The translations under genes and the position numbers were made by a program. A DNA stretch of 7,267 bases. Origin: Thermoplasmata archaeon. GTDB taxonomy: Archaea; Thermoplasmatota; Thermoplasmata; Halarchaeoplasmatales; Halarchaeoplasmataceae. Under the pieces are notes generated by a model. It worked only from the letters and a program-made list of their open reading frames with translations, had not been told where the DNA came from and made no database searches. Positions 1 through 4,942 of this stretch are shown here, piece by piece. The DNA lies in the NCBI GenBank assembly GCA_019594025.1, contig JAFDUB010000084.1, positions 1 through 7,267 of the forward strand, given 5' to 3'. The first letter of the stretch is position 1; each line of letters opens with the position of its first letter.

Positions 1-1
1 C

Positions 2-592
2 GCTGTGTTTGTGGCAGTGGACGGAAAAACCCTCGGTGTGATAGGGATTGCGGACCAACTGAAAAAAGATTCAAAAAGAGCGATAAAGGCCCTTAAAAAA
101 GAAGGTCTTGAACCTGTCATGTTGACTGGAGACAACGAGGATACAGCTCGAGCTATAGCTGACCAGGTGGGGATAAATAGGGTACTTGCAGAAGTGATGC
201 CTGACGAAAAAGTAGAAGAAGTTAAGAAATTACAGAAGAAAGGTCAGCTCGTGGCTATGGTCGGTGACGGTATCAACGACGCCCCTGCATTAGAGCAAGC
301 GGACGTAGGCATAGCCATCGGGACCGGGACTGATATCGCCATAGAGAGCGGAGATATAGTTCTGGTCAAAGGCGACCTTTCAGCCGTGGTGAAAGCAGTT
401 AAACTGTCCCACGCTACGTTCAAAAAGATCAAGCAAAACCTTGTGTGGGCCTTTTTCTACAACGTGGTCGCTATCCCGGTGGCCTTCGTTGGACTGCTGC
501 ATCCGCTCATCGGTATGGCGGCCATGTCATTCTCCAGTATCAACGTCGTCACCAATTCTAACCGGCTGAAAAAGGTGGAGCTTGATAAATAG
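2..592 (+). CDS. copA: Copper-type P1B ATPase, C-terminal part (5' truncated by window edge)
   Basis: This is the C-terminal part of a heavy-metal P-type ATPase that pumps Cu+ (or Ag+) out across the cell membrane using ATP. The frame is open to the left edge, so the metal-binding domains, the transmembrane CPC motif and the DKTGT phosphorylation site lie outside the window. Visible are the P-domain motifs TGDN and GDGINDAPAL, which bind the phosphate and Mg2+, and then two hydrophobic segments that should be the last two membrane helices. The first carries a Phe-Tyr-Asn and the second a Met-Ser-Phe-Ser-Ser, matching the YN and MxxSS signatures of the Cu+ class. The protein ends naturally just after a short basic tail and stops with TAG. 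The family is clear; Cu+ over other metals is inferred from the two helix motifs because the CPC motif cannot be seen. Confidence 0.92.
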   Translation, partial: AVFVAVDGKTLGVIGIADQLKKDSKRAIKALKKEGLEPVMLTGDNEDTARAIADQVGINRVLAEVMPDEKVEEVKKLQKKGQLVAMVGDGINDAPALEQADVGIAIGTGTDIAIESGDIVLVKGDLSAVVKAVKLSHATFKKIKQNLVWAFFYNVVAIPVAFVGLLHPLIGMAAMSFSSINVVTNSNRLKKVELDK

Positions 593-668
593 CTATCTGC
601 TCTGAAATATTCAAGCTCGTGGGTTAGATAGACACATAATATAATGGGTCGTGGATCTTTTAACACAT

Positions 669-678
669 CTTTTATATC
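669..678 (+). promoter_or_regulatory. TATA box for the flavin-protein gene
   Basis: A CTTTTATATC element is centred about 26 bases ahead of the second of two adjacent ATG codons (698 and 701). This is the usual distance between an archaeal TATA box and the transcription start, so the mRNA probably begins at or next to the start codon, without a leader. It argues against the far-upstream ATG at 644, which lies before the box. Confidence 0.6.
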
Positions 679-700
679 TCTATTGTACATATCCCCTATG

Positions 701-1153
701 ATGTCAAAGATACTGGGAGAGTCTTTACCGGCAGAAGCTTTCGAGATGTTGAGGTCGAAAGTACCTACGGTCGTAGTAGCCACCGTTTCCACCGATGGGG
801 TACCAAATACCACACCAGTACATCTCATATATGCAAAAAATCCCGATACCATATTAATGGCCATGGCACTTCGACATCGCGGTACCAGCAACATAAAAGA
901 CAACGGAAACGTGATGTTATGCATGTGTGAAAAGGGAGACGTTAACGTCTCAATAAAGGGGAAAGCAAAGGTGGTAAGGGAACCAATGTTATGCAACAAA
1001 GCCATGTGTATTGTACAGGTGGACGTTGAAAGTGTGAAGGACGATTCCACCCACTCTGAAACCACCACCGGGATTCGGTATAGATGTGTTTCCGAAAGGG
1101 GTGAAAGGTTTATTCAAAAAATATTCGAGGAATTGGAGGAGTACGTACTGTAG
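701..1153 (+). CDS. Pyridoxamine 5'-phosphate oxidase-like FMN-binding protein
   Basis: A protein of about 150 residues with the split beta-barrel pattern of the PNPOx-like flavin family. Near the N-terminus (about residues 20-50) is the typical run 'TVVVATVSTDGVPNTTPVH', a strand, a turn with D-G-x-P-N, and a second strand, followed by a variable region with R-H-R-G-T-S-N-I where the flavin phosphate is normally held. The next strands (V-M-L-C-M-C, then I-K-G-K-A-K-V-V) fit the barrel core. It is shorter than true PdxH and lacks a recognisable PdxH C-terminus, so a general FMN or F420-type oxidoreductase or flavin-binding protein is more likely than vitamin B6 synthesis. The start is chosen from the TATA spacing; ATG 698 is equally possible, and ATG 644 is unlikely. 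It has several cysteines. It stops with TAG, and the next stop in the same frame is a TAA two codons on. Confidence 0.8.
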   Translation: MSKILGESLPAEAFEMLRSKVPTVVVATVSTDGVPNTTPVHLIYAKNPDTILMAMALRHRGTSNIKDNGNVMLCMCEKGDVNVSIKGKAKVVREPMLCNKAMCIVQVDVESVKDDSTHSETTTGIRYRCVSERGERFIQKIFEELEEYVL

Positions 1154-1157
1154 TTAT

Positions 1158-1189
1158 AAAAAAAGCAAATACTTAAAGAGCAACTGCTC
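1158..1189 (-). terminator. Hairpin plus T-run terminator of the HTH regulator gene
   Basis: Read on the minus strand, GAGCA-GT-TGCTC (1178-1189) forms a perfect 5-bp hairpin that overlaps the stop codon. It is followed by TTT and, 13 bases further on, by a run of seven T (1158-1164). T-runs of this kind are the main termination signal in archaea. The plus-strand flavin gene converges on the same 34-base gap, so the hairpin could act from both sides, although the T-run suits only the minus strand. Confidence 0.5.
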
Positions 1190-1523
1190 ATGCCCCGATG
1201 CAATTTTCCTCTTCGTCACCCTCTTTTAGGAACTTGCAGGGACCACACATGGATATGTCCTTACCATCGATCTTCCCTGATGCAACGTCCCGGGCTACTT
1301 GCTCAACGAATTCTTTTATCTCAGGATTGTTTTCCAGGAGATCTGGACTCTTACCTCTTGTTCGGGTGACATACTGACTCACCGCGGATTGGGTTATCCC
1401 CAATTTTTCAGCCACCTCCGTCTGTTTTATACCGTGTACATTGACTAGTTGACGGACTATTTCCGATCGTAGGGCAGGGAGAAAGGCCTGAACCATAACT
1501 TCGCAGGGCGGTTTGAAAGGCAT
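1188..1523 (-). CDS. Archaeal HTH (XRE-like) transcriptional regulator with C-terminal Cys cluster
   Basis: A 111-residue DNA-binding protein. The helix-turn-helix lies at about residues 31-55, with the typical pattern of alanine and hydrophobic spacing (EVAEKLGITQSAVSQYV). The N-terminus (MPFKPPCEVM) and overall plan match an archaeal family of predicted regulators that I associate with COG2522. The C-terminus carries Cys93-x2-Cys96-x11-Cys108, and Cys7 gives a fourth cysteine; these could hold an iron-sulfur cluster or a metal, or act as redox switches, which is inference. No sensor domain other than this cluster is present. It is transcribed away from the sulfur amino acid operon from a shared 59-base gap containing an inverted repeat, so control of that operon and of itself is the obvious hypothesis. 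ATG 1523 sits about 29 bases from the TATA core. Confidence 0.85.
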   Translation of the reverse strand: MPFKPPCEVMVQAFLPALRSEIVRQLVNVHGIKQTEVAEKLGITQSAVSQYVTRTRGKSPDLLENNPEIKEFVEQVARDVASGKIDGKDISMCGPCKFLKEGDEEENCIGA

Positions 1524-1544
1524 AGTATAAGAAAGAACGGAAAA

Positions 1545-1557
1545 TACTTAAATATAA
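1545..1557. promoter_or_regulatory. Shared A/T-rich promoter core for two divergent genes
   Basis: The only strong A/T-rich element in the 59-base gap reads TACTTAAATATAA on plus. Its centre is 29-31 bases from both the plus start (1583) and the minus start (1523), so overlapping TATA boxes (TTAAATATA on plus, TATATTTAA on minus) can serve both directions. The purine-rich GGAAAA just left of it resembles a BRE for the plus direction; the minus side is less BRE-like (GCACCGT), so the operon may have the stronger promoter. Confidence 0.55.
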
Positions 1558-1565
1558 CGGTGCGA

Positions 1566-1580
1566 TATCACGGTGTGATA
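1566..1580. promoter_or_regulatory. Perfect inverted repeat, candidate operator (TATCAC-GGT-GTGATA)
   Basis: The two six-base arms are exact reverse complements around a three-base spacer. The site lies between the shared TATA core and the operon start codon, where the plus-strand transcript should begin (about 1578). An archaeal repressor binding here would block polymerase. The right arm, GTGAT, also matches the archaeal Shine-Dalgarno sequence, but if the transcript starts near 1578 most of that arm would not be in the mRNA, which favours an operator. The natural binder would be the divergent HTH protein; no second full copy was found in the window. Confidence 0.45.
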
Positions 1581-1582
1581 AC

Positions 1583-2560
1583 ATGGATATACATCCTAAC
1601 ATCTTAGACCTGATCGGGAACACGCCTCTAGTGAAGCTGAATAGTGTCACCGATGGAATCAACGCACAAATGGTGGTCAAACTCGAATACATGAACCCTG
1701 GGGGTAGTGTCAAAGATCGGATCGGGATCACCATGATCGAGGATGCTGAAGAAAGGGGCCTTTTAAAACCAGGGGGTACCATAGTTGAGCCAACTTCGGG
1801 AAATACCGGTGTCGGATTAGCCTTAGCCGCTCAAAAGAAGGGTTACCGTTTGATATTCACAATGCCTGATAAGATGAGTGAGGAAAAAGAAGAGATCCTT
1901 CGAGCCTTGGGGGCGGATGTTATAATAACGCCCACGGATGTCCCTCCGGAGGACCCAAAAAGTTATTACAGTGTGGCCAAAAGGATCCTTGAGGAAGAAG
2001 AAAACTCCTTCTCACCCAATCAATACTTCAACGAAAACAACCCTCGAACCCATTACGAGACCACGGGGCCAGAAATTTGGAGAGATACGGATGGAAAAAT
2101 AACTCACTTCGTCGCGGGGATGGGGACCGGGGGAACCATAACCGGTGTAACTAGGTACCTTAAAGAGAAAAATGAGAAAGTGAAGATAGTAGGTGTGGAT
2201 CCCGAAGGTTCATTATACCATCACGAGTACAACAGCACCGAAGGCGATGTTTATCCATACCATATAGAAGGTATAGGGGAAGACTTCATCCCTGAAACCA
2301 TCGATTTGGAATTGGTAGACGAGATCGTAAAAGTTTCAGACAAAGAAGCCTTCGAAATGACTCGCCGGCTCATCAGAGAGGAGGGCATACTATGTGGATC
2401 GTCCTCGGGGGCGGCGGTGGCGGGCGCACTGAAATTAAAAGGGATGAACGAGGATGACCTCATAGTTGTTTTGATTCCTGACACCGCTAGAAACTACTAC
2501 AGCACGCTTTTGAACAGCCAATGGCTCCGTGAAAAGGGATTCGATGGTGAGCTCTATTGA
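1583..2560 (+). CDS. PLP-dependent cystathionine beta-synthase / cysteine synthase catalytic core
   Basis: A fold-type II PLP enzyme of 325 residues. Lys44 in GGSVKDR is the PLP-binding lysine; TSGNTG (71-76) contacts the substrate carboxylate, GTGGT (181-185) holds the PLP phosphate, and Ser274 or a neighbour in CGSSSG should meet the PLP ring nitrogen. Several stretches look closer to eukaryotic cystathionine beta-synthase than to CysK: VDPEGS (206-210 region), EGIGEDFIP (229-237), and the ending around PDTARNYYS and W-L-R-E-K-G-F. The heme-binding N-terminus and the C-terminal Bateman (CBS) domains are absent. It probably joins homocysteine and serine (or O-acetylserine) to cystathionine, or makes cysteine directly from an activated serine. 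The gamma-lyase-type neighbour supports cystathionine. It heads the operon, and its TGA overlaps the TTG start of the methyltransferase remnant by three bases. Confidence 0.9.
   Translation: MDIHPNILDLIGNTPLVKLNSVTDGINAQMVVKLEYMNPGGSVKDRIGITMIEDAEERGLLKPGGTIVEPTSGNTGVGLALAAQKKGYRLIFTMPDKMSEEKEEILRALGADVIITPTDVPPEDPKSYYSVAKRILEEEENSFSPNQYFNENNPRTHYETTGPEIWRDTDGKITHFVAGMGTGGTITGVTRYLKEKNEKVKIVGVDPEGSLYHHEYNSTEGDVYPYHIEGIGEDFIPETIDLELVDEIVKVSDKEAFEMTRRLIREEGILCGSSSGAAVAGALKLKGMNEDDLIVVLIPDTARNYYSTLLNSQWLREKGFDGELY
2546..2550 (+). promoter_or_regulatory. Shine-Dalgarno sequence that selects a TTG start
   Basis: GGTGA matches the archaeal anti-Shine-Dalgarno complement and lies six bases ahead of the TTG at 2557. 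It supports TTG as the original start of the methyltransferase and shows that this gene was once translated together with the preceding enzyme. Confidence 0.5.
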
Positions 2561-2825
2561 CATCGAACAATGTCAAAAGGATATATGAAAAAACCGCTGA
2601 GGACTACGATAGATGGGTAATACCATGTAAAAAATGTCAGTATATTATGCTGATCGAATCGTTGAATCTCCAGGGGGACGAGATCGGACTAGACGTAGGA
2701 TGCGGCCCCGGGGAACTCACCCGGACACTCGCGCTAAAGAAAGTTTTATGAGCGAGCTGAAGAAAAAGACCAAAAAACTTGTTACTACGGAATCAGACTA
2801 TATAGTAATAGCTAATAAGATGTGA
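2557..2825 (+). pseudogene. SAM-dependent methyltransferase remnant with internal deletion and frame change
   Basis: The first 60 or so residues, from TTG 2557, are the start of a class I methyltransferase: an opening Y-E-K-T-A-E-D-Y-D-R-W helix, then motif I, LDVGCGPGELT (residues about 44-54), which binds S-adenosylmethionine. The frame hits TGA at 2749-2751 soon after. A different frame then encodes what looks like the normal end of the same kind of protein: KESFMSELKKKTKKL followed by a strand, TTESDYIVIANK, ending at TGA 2823-2825. Together the pieces make about 89 codons, but such enzymes are usually about 200, so roughly 300 bases of the middle appear to be missing, with the join near 2736-2746. 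The product should be inactive because the substrate pocket and motifs II-III are gone. The C-terminal assignment rests on pattern, not on a search. Confidence 0.65.
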
Positions 2826-2827
2826 TA
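2821..2827 (+). promoter_or_regulatory. TGTGATA ribosome-binding site of the gamma-lyase gene
   Basis: TGTGATA ends three bases before ATG 2831. Its GTGAT fits the archaeal anti-Shine-Dalgarno. It favours ATG 2831 over the in-frame GTG at 2822, which lies within this element, and it overlaps the stop codon of the methyltransferase remnant (2823-2825). Confidence 0.45.
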
Positions 2828-2830
2828 AAT

Positions 2831-3580
2831 ATGAAATTTGAAACTGATGCGATACACGTAGGAGAAGAGCCCGAAAGAACGAAACACGGGGATGTAGTAT
2901 CACCCGTACATCTTTCAACCACCTTTGCAAAATCCACCATAGATAAGATGGACGAAGGTTTTGTTTACACCCGCACATCCAATCCGACCAGAGATAATTT
3001 AGAAAGGAAACTTGCATCCCTAGAAGGTGCAGAATACGCCCTTGCTTTTAGTTCGGGCTCAGCTGCACAAACATCGCTCTTACTCGCTCTGCTTCAAGAG
3101 GGAGACCACGTTGTGGCCTTCGATGACCTGTATGGAGGAACTAAGAGGATCTTCCGTCAAGTTTTAGCGGAGTTCGGTGTTGAATCCTCGTACGTCGACG
3201 CCACTGACATCGACGATGTTAAAGAAGAATTGAGAGACGAGACCGCTCTTGTATGGTTGGAGAGTCCTACCAATCCACTGATGAAGTTAGCGGATATTTC
3301 CGCTATTGCAGACCTGTGTAGAGAACGGAACCTAGTACTGGTGGTAGACAACACGTTCATGAGCCCGTACTTTCAACGTCCTTTGAAACTGGGAGCCGAC
3401 GTGGTGCTGCACAGTACCACCAAATATCTCGGAGGTCATTCAGATAGTCTAGGGGGAGCGCTTGTGACCGATGATAAAGAGATCTACGAAAAATTAGCAT
3501 TTATTCAGAATGCTGTTGGTGCGGTTCTTTCTCCCTTTGACTCATGGTTGGTGATGAGAGGAATAAAAACACTAGCTTAG
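2831..3580 (+). CDS. Cystathionine gamma-lyase family enzyme, N-terminal two-thirds, cut by in-frame TAG
   Basis: A PLP enzyme of the Cys/Met-metabolism family (fold type I). Residues 1-249 include Y47-T-R-T-S-N-P-T, which binds the PLP phosphate of the partner subunit; FSSGSAA (73-79), the PLP phosphate loop; VDNTF (172-176), whose Asp holds the PLP nitrogen; and HSTTKYLGGHSD with the PLP lysine Lys198. The frame then reaches TAG at codon 250, within the conserved stretch written RGIKTLA-stop-RMERHEKN, where relatives have Val or Leu. The second half continues in the same frame with no bases gained or lost. The fragment alone lacks the C-terminal domain that binds the substrate carboxylate, so it is unlikely to work by itself. 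The gene is spaced five bases from the methyltransferase remnant and belongs to the same operon. Confidence 0.88.
   Translation: MKFETDAIHVGEEPERTKHGDVVSPVHLSTTFAKSTIDKMDEGFVYTRTSNPTRDNLERKLASLEGAEYALAFSSGSAAQTSLLLALLQEGDHVVAFDDLYGGTKRIFRQVLAEFGVESSYVDATDIDDVKEELRDETALVWLESPTNPLMKLADISAIADLCRERNLVLVVDNTFMSPYFQRPLKLGADVVLHSTTKYLGGHSDSLGGALVTDDKEIYEKLAFIQNAVGAVLSPFDSWLVMRGIKTLA
3578..3580 (+). other. In-frame amber codon inside an otherwise intact gamma-lyase gene
   Basis: TAG replaces a hydrophobic residue (Val or Leu in relatives). A TTG leucine codon is one base change away. No frameshift, repeat or missing residue surrounds it, and both flanking halves keep their active-site residues. The options are a recent nonsense mutation, suppression or pyrrolysine insertion, or a sequence error. 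TAG ends two other genes here at sensible places (590 and 1151), so it is a real stop in this organism at least there. TAG AGG ATG also places an ATG two codons after the stop, which could allow re-initiation. Confidence 0.7.
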
Positions 3581-3583
3581 AGG

Positions 3584-3982
3584 ATGGAAAGGCACGAAAA
3601 AAACGCTCTACAACTCGCTGAATGGTTAAACGAACAGCCACTGGTAAAACGAGTGATCCATCCCGGATTGGAATCACATCCACAGCACCTACTGGCAGGA
3701 AAACAGATGACTGGATTTGGAGGGATGATGTGCTTTGAAATCGACGGTTCGGTAGAGGATGCAAAAACATTCGTCGAATCTTTGAAGGTGTTCGCATTGG
3801 CTGAAAGTCTGGGAGGGGTCGAAAGTCTTATCGAGATACCATCGTTGATGACGCATTCCTCCGTTCCGATCGAAGATCGAAAAAACATACCAGATACACT
3901 GGTTAGAGTCTCTGTGGGAATAGAACACATCGGAGATATGAAAGAGGATTTTGAACGAGGATTCAAATCGATTTCACCATGA
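3584..3982 (+). CDS. Cystathionine gamma-lyase family enzyme, C-terminal third (continuation after TAG)
   Basis: The C-terminal domain of the same PLP enzyme, in the same reading frame as the upstream part. Counting through the TAG it spans residues 252-383, giving a full length of about 383, normal for the family. It has V-K-R-V-I-H-P-G-L with the following H-P-Q-H, then FGGMM, the signature SLGGVESLIEIPSLMTH, and LVRVSVGIE, whose Arg binds the substrate carboxylate. The Glu in ESLIE (residue 335) sits where gamma-lyases have Glu and E. coli cystathionine gamma-synthase has Ser, so gamma-lyase (cystathionine to cysteine, 2-oxobutyrate and ammonia) is the better guess; this is inference from remembered alignments. 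The listed start is the first ATG after the TAG; whether it is used alone is unknown. Confidence 0.85.
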   Translation: MERHEKNALQLAEWLNEQPLVKRVIHPGLESHPQHLLAGKQMTGFGGMMCFEIDGSVEDAKTFVESLKVFALAESLGGVESLIEIPSLMTHSSVPIEDRKNIPDTLVRVSVGIEHIGDMKEDFERGFKSISP

Positions 3983-3990
3983 TTACGAGG

Positions 3991-3999
3991 AATTTAAAG
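3991..3999 (+). promoter_or_regulatory. Possible TATA element ahead of the small charged protein
   Basis: AATTTAAAG lies about 34 bases ahead of ATG 4029, which would give a leader of roughly eight bases. The spacing is acceptable but the match is plain, and the element could be chance A/T-rich sequence. Confidence 0.3.
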
Positions 4000-4028
4000 C
4001 ATTCGAAGAACTGCCTCTTCTAGTATAG

Positions 4029-4319
4029 ATGGATATCATAGAGAATAACATCATTATATTTGGGAATGAAGTTGATCTATCCTATTACTTTTACAAATAC
4101 CGAAAAAGGTGGCGAAATAACAAATTCAGGATGGAAAAATACTCTTTCTCGTCACCTGCTGAGATGAGAGAGACAAGGAGGAGATGGTTGGATGAGCAAA
4201 AACAGCGCTATCTGAAAAAGATTGAAACTTTCGAAAAGGAAAGGGAATTCATCAAAGAACACACGATAGAAGACGACACTTCGGAGAGAGCTTTCAGAAG
4301 CGTTCTACAAAGTAGTTAA
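4029..4319 (+). CDS. Small charged protein of unknown function
   Basis: I do not recognise this 96-residue protein. The first 30 residues are mixed, with a short hydrophobic stretch (NNIIIF) and many Tyr/Arg/Lys (Y-Y-F-Y-K-Y-R-K-R-W-R). From about residue 41 on it is rich in Arg, Lys and Glu and reads as long helices, M-R-E-T-R-R-R-W-L-D-E-Q-K-Q-R-Y-L-K-K-I then E-K-E-R-E-F-I-K-E, which could form a coiled coil or a helical hairpin. It has no signal peptide, membrane helix, cysteine or known catalytic motif. ATG 4029 has no clear Shine-Dalgarno; ATG 4131 (residue 35), just before the helical part, is a reasonable alternative start. It sits alone between the sulfur operon and the NTPase, so context does not point to a job. 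It could be a nucleic-acid-binding or scaffold protein, but that is a guess. Confidence 0.55.
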   Translation: MDIIENNIIIFGNEVDLSYYFYKYRKRWRNNKFRMEKYSFSSPAEMRETRRRWLDEQKQRYLKKIETFEKEREFIKEHTIEDDTSERAFRSVLQSS

Positions 4320-4337
4320 ATAAAGATACCGCTCTCA

Positions 4338-4357
4338 CCATAGAGTGTTCCATAGAG
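4338..4357 (+). repeat. Direct repeat of CCATAGAG with 12-base period
   Basis: CCATAGAG occurs at 4338-4345 and again at 4350-4357, separated by four bases, just ahead of the NTPase ribosome-binding site. It is short; it may be a regulator site or chance. Confidence 0.4.
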
Positions 4358-4361
4358 CAAG

Positions 4362-4368
4362 TGTGATA
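4362..4368 (+). promoter_or_regulatory. TGTGATA ribosome-binding site of the NTPase gene
   Basis: TGTGATA ends two bases before GTG 4371, the same heptamer and nearly the same spacing as at 2821 and 1574. It supports GTG 4371 as the start, since no ATG lies nearby in frame. Confidence 0.45.
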
Positions 4369-4370
4369 CC

Positions 4371-4874
4371 GTGCAGGACAACAGCATATTCATAACCGGA
4401 AAGCCACGCTCCGGGAAGAGTACCTTGGTTAAAGAGCTGGTGGCGGAATGCGGTAAGAAGGTAGCCGGTCTGCGCACACCTGAGATACGTAGGAACGGAA
4501 AACGTGTGGGCTTCTGTCTGCAGGATATCGTTACCGGGGAAACAGGGGTGTTGGCTCATATCGATATCAAGGAGGGACCGAAGGTCGGGAAGTACGGAGT
4601 ATGTATGGAGGACCTTGAAAGGTTCACGGAACTCTTTCTGAATAATTTACCCGAAGATACCGAGTTAGTGGTGATCGACGAGATAGGTAAGATGGAGATG
4701 TTCAGTGAGAATTTTGTCCATACGGTAGAGAATGTGTTAAAAGCGGATATACCGGTACTTGCGGTGCTGCATAGAGATCTTGTTAGCAGTTACAAAGAGT
4801 ACGGGAAGGTGTACCGTTTGGAAAGGGGTAATTACGAGGAATTGAAAGAAAGAATTTTAGATATCATAAAATGA
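4371..4874 (+). CDS. THEP1-family nucleoside-triphosphatase (P-loop NTPase)
   Basis: A compact P-loop protein of 167 residues, full length for the THEP1 (NTPase_1) family. It has Walker A G10-K-P-R-S-G-K-S-T18, the family stretch GLRTPEIRRNGKRVGF (33-48), and Walker B VVIDEIGKME (100-109). Biochemically studied members hydrolyse ATP, GTP and other nucleoside triphosphates slowly; the cellular role is not settled, and links to nucleotide or RNA metabolism are suggestions. It acts in the cytosol. It begins with GTG after a TGTGATA ribosome-binding site and ends with TGA inside a hairpin-plus-T-run terminator, so it is probably its own unit, not part of the pyrG operon that follows. The pair of direct repeats ahead of it may matter for control. 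Confidence 0.9.
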   Translation: MQDNSIFITGKPRSGKSTLVKELVAECGKKVAGLRTPEIRRNGKRVGFCLQDIVTGETGVLAHIDIKEGPKVGKYGVCMEDLERFTELFLNNLPEDTELVVIDEIGKMEMFSENFVHTVENVLKADIPVLAVLHRDLVSSYKEYGKVYRLERGNYEELKERILDIIK

Positions 4875-4881
4875 TATTTTT
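4861..4881 (+). terminator. Hairpin plus T-run terminator of the NTPase gene
   Basis: ATATCAT-AAA-ATGATAT is a perfect 7-bp inverted repeat with a three-base loop that includes the NTPase stop codon (4872-4874), followed at once by TTTTT. It looks like an intrinsic-type end and fits the separate promoter of pyrG downstream. Confidence 0.5.
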
Positions 4882-4893
4882 AACCCCGTTAAA

Positions 4894-4907
4894 CCAAAAG
4901 TTTAAAC
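4894..4907 (+). promoter_or_regulatory. BRE/TATA promoter of pyrG-guaAA
   Basis: CCAAAAG (BRE-like, purine-rich) runs into GTTTAAAC, an eight-base palindrome serving as TATA box. Its centre is about 39 bases before ATG 4943, which predicts a start near 4930 and a leader of about 13 bases. Transcription from here would carry pyrG and the overlapping guaAA. Confidence 0.5.
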
Positions 4908-4942
4908 ACTGCTGCTCAACTACCCGATACCCGTGAAAGCGA

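Noticed and set aside
593..631. CTATCT...AGATAG inverted repeat after the ATPase stop as a terminator
   Set aside because: Only six pairs with a 27-base loop and no T-run; likely chance.
644..700. ATG 644 as the start of the flavin protein
   Set aside because: It lies upstream of the TATA box at 669-678, and the added 19 residues do not resemble the family N-terminus.
457..1068. A 203-codon open frame on the minus strand across the ATPase end and the flavin-protein gene
   Set aside because: It is antisense to two well-supported genes, has no family pattern, and runs against the TATA box and start of the flavin gene.
2831..3982. A naturally split two-gene gamma-lyase
   Set aside because: Not excluded, but less likely than a point mutation or recoding: the halves are in one frame without any gap, the break lies inside a conserved helix, and ATG 3584 has no properly spaced ribosome site.
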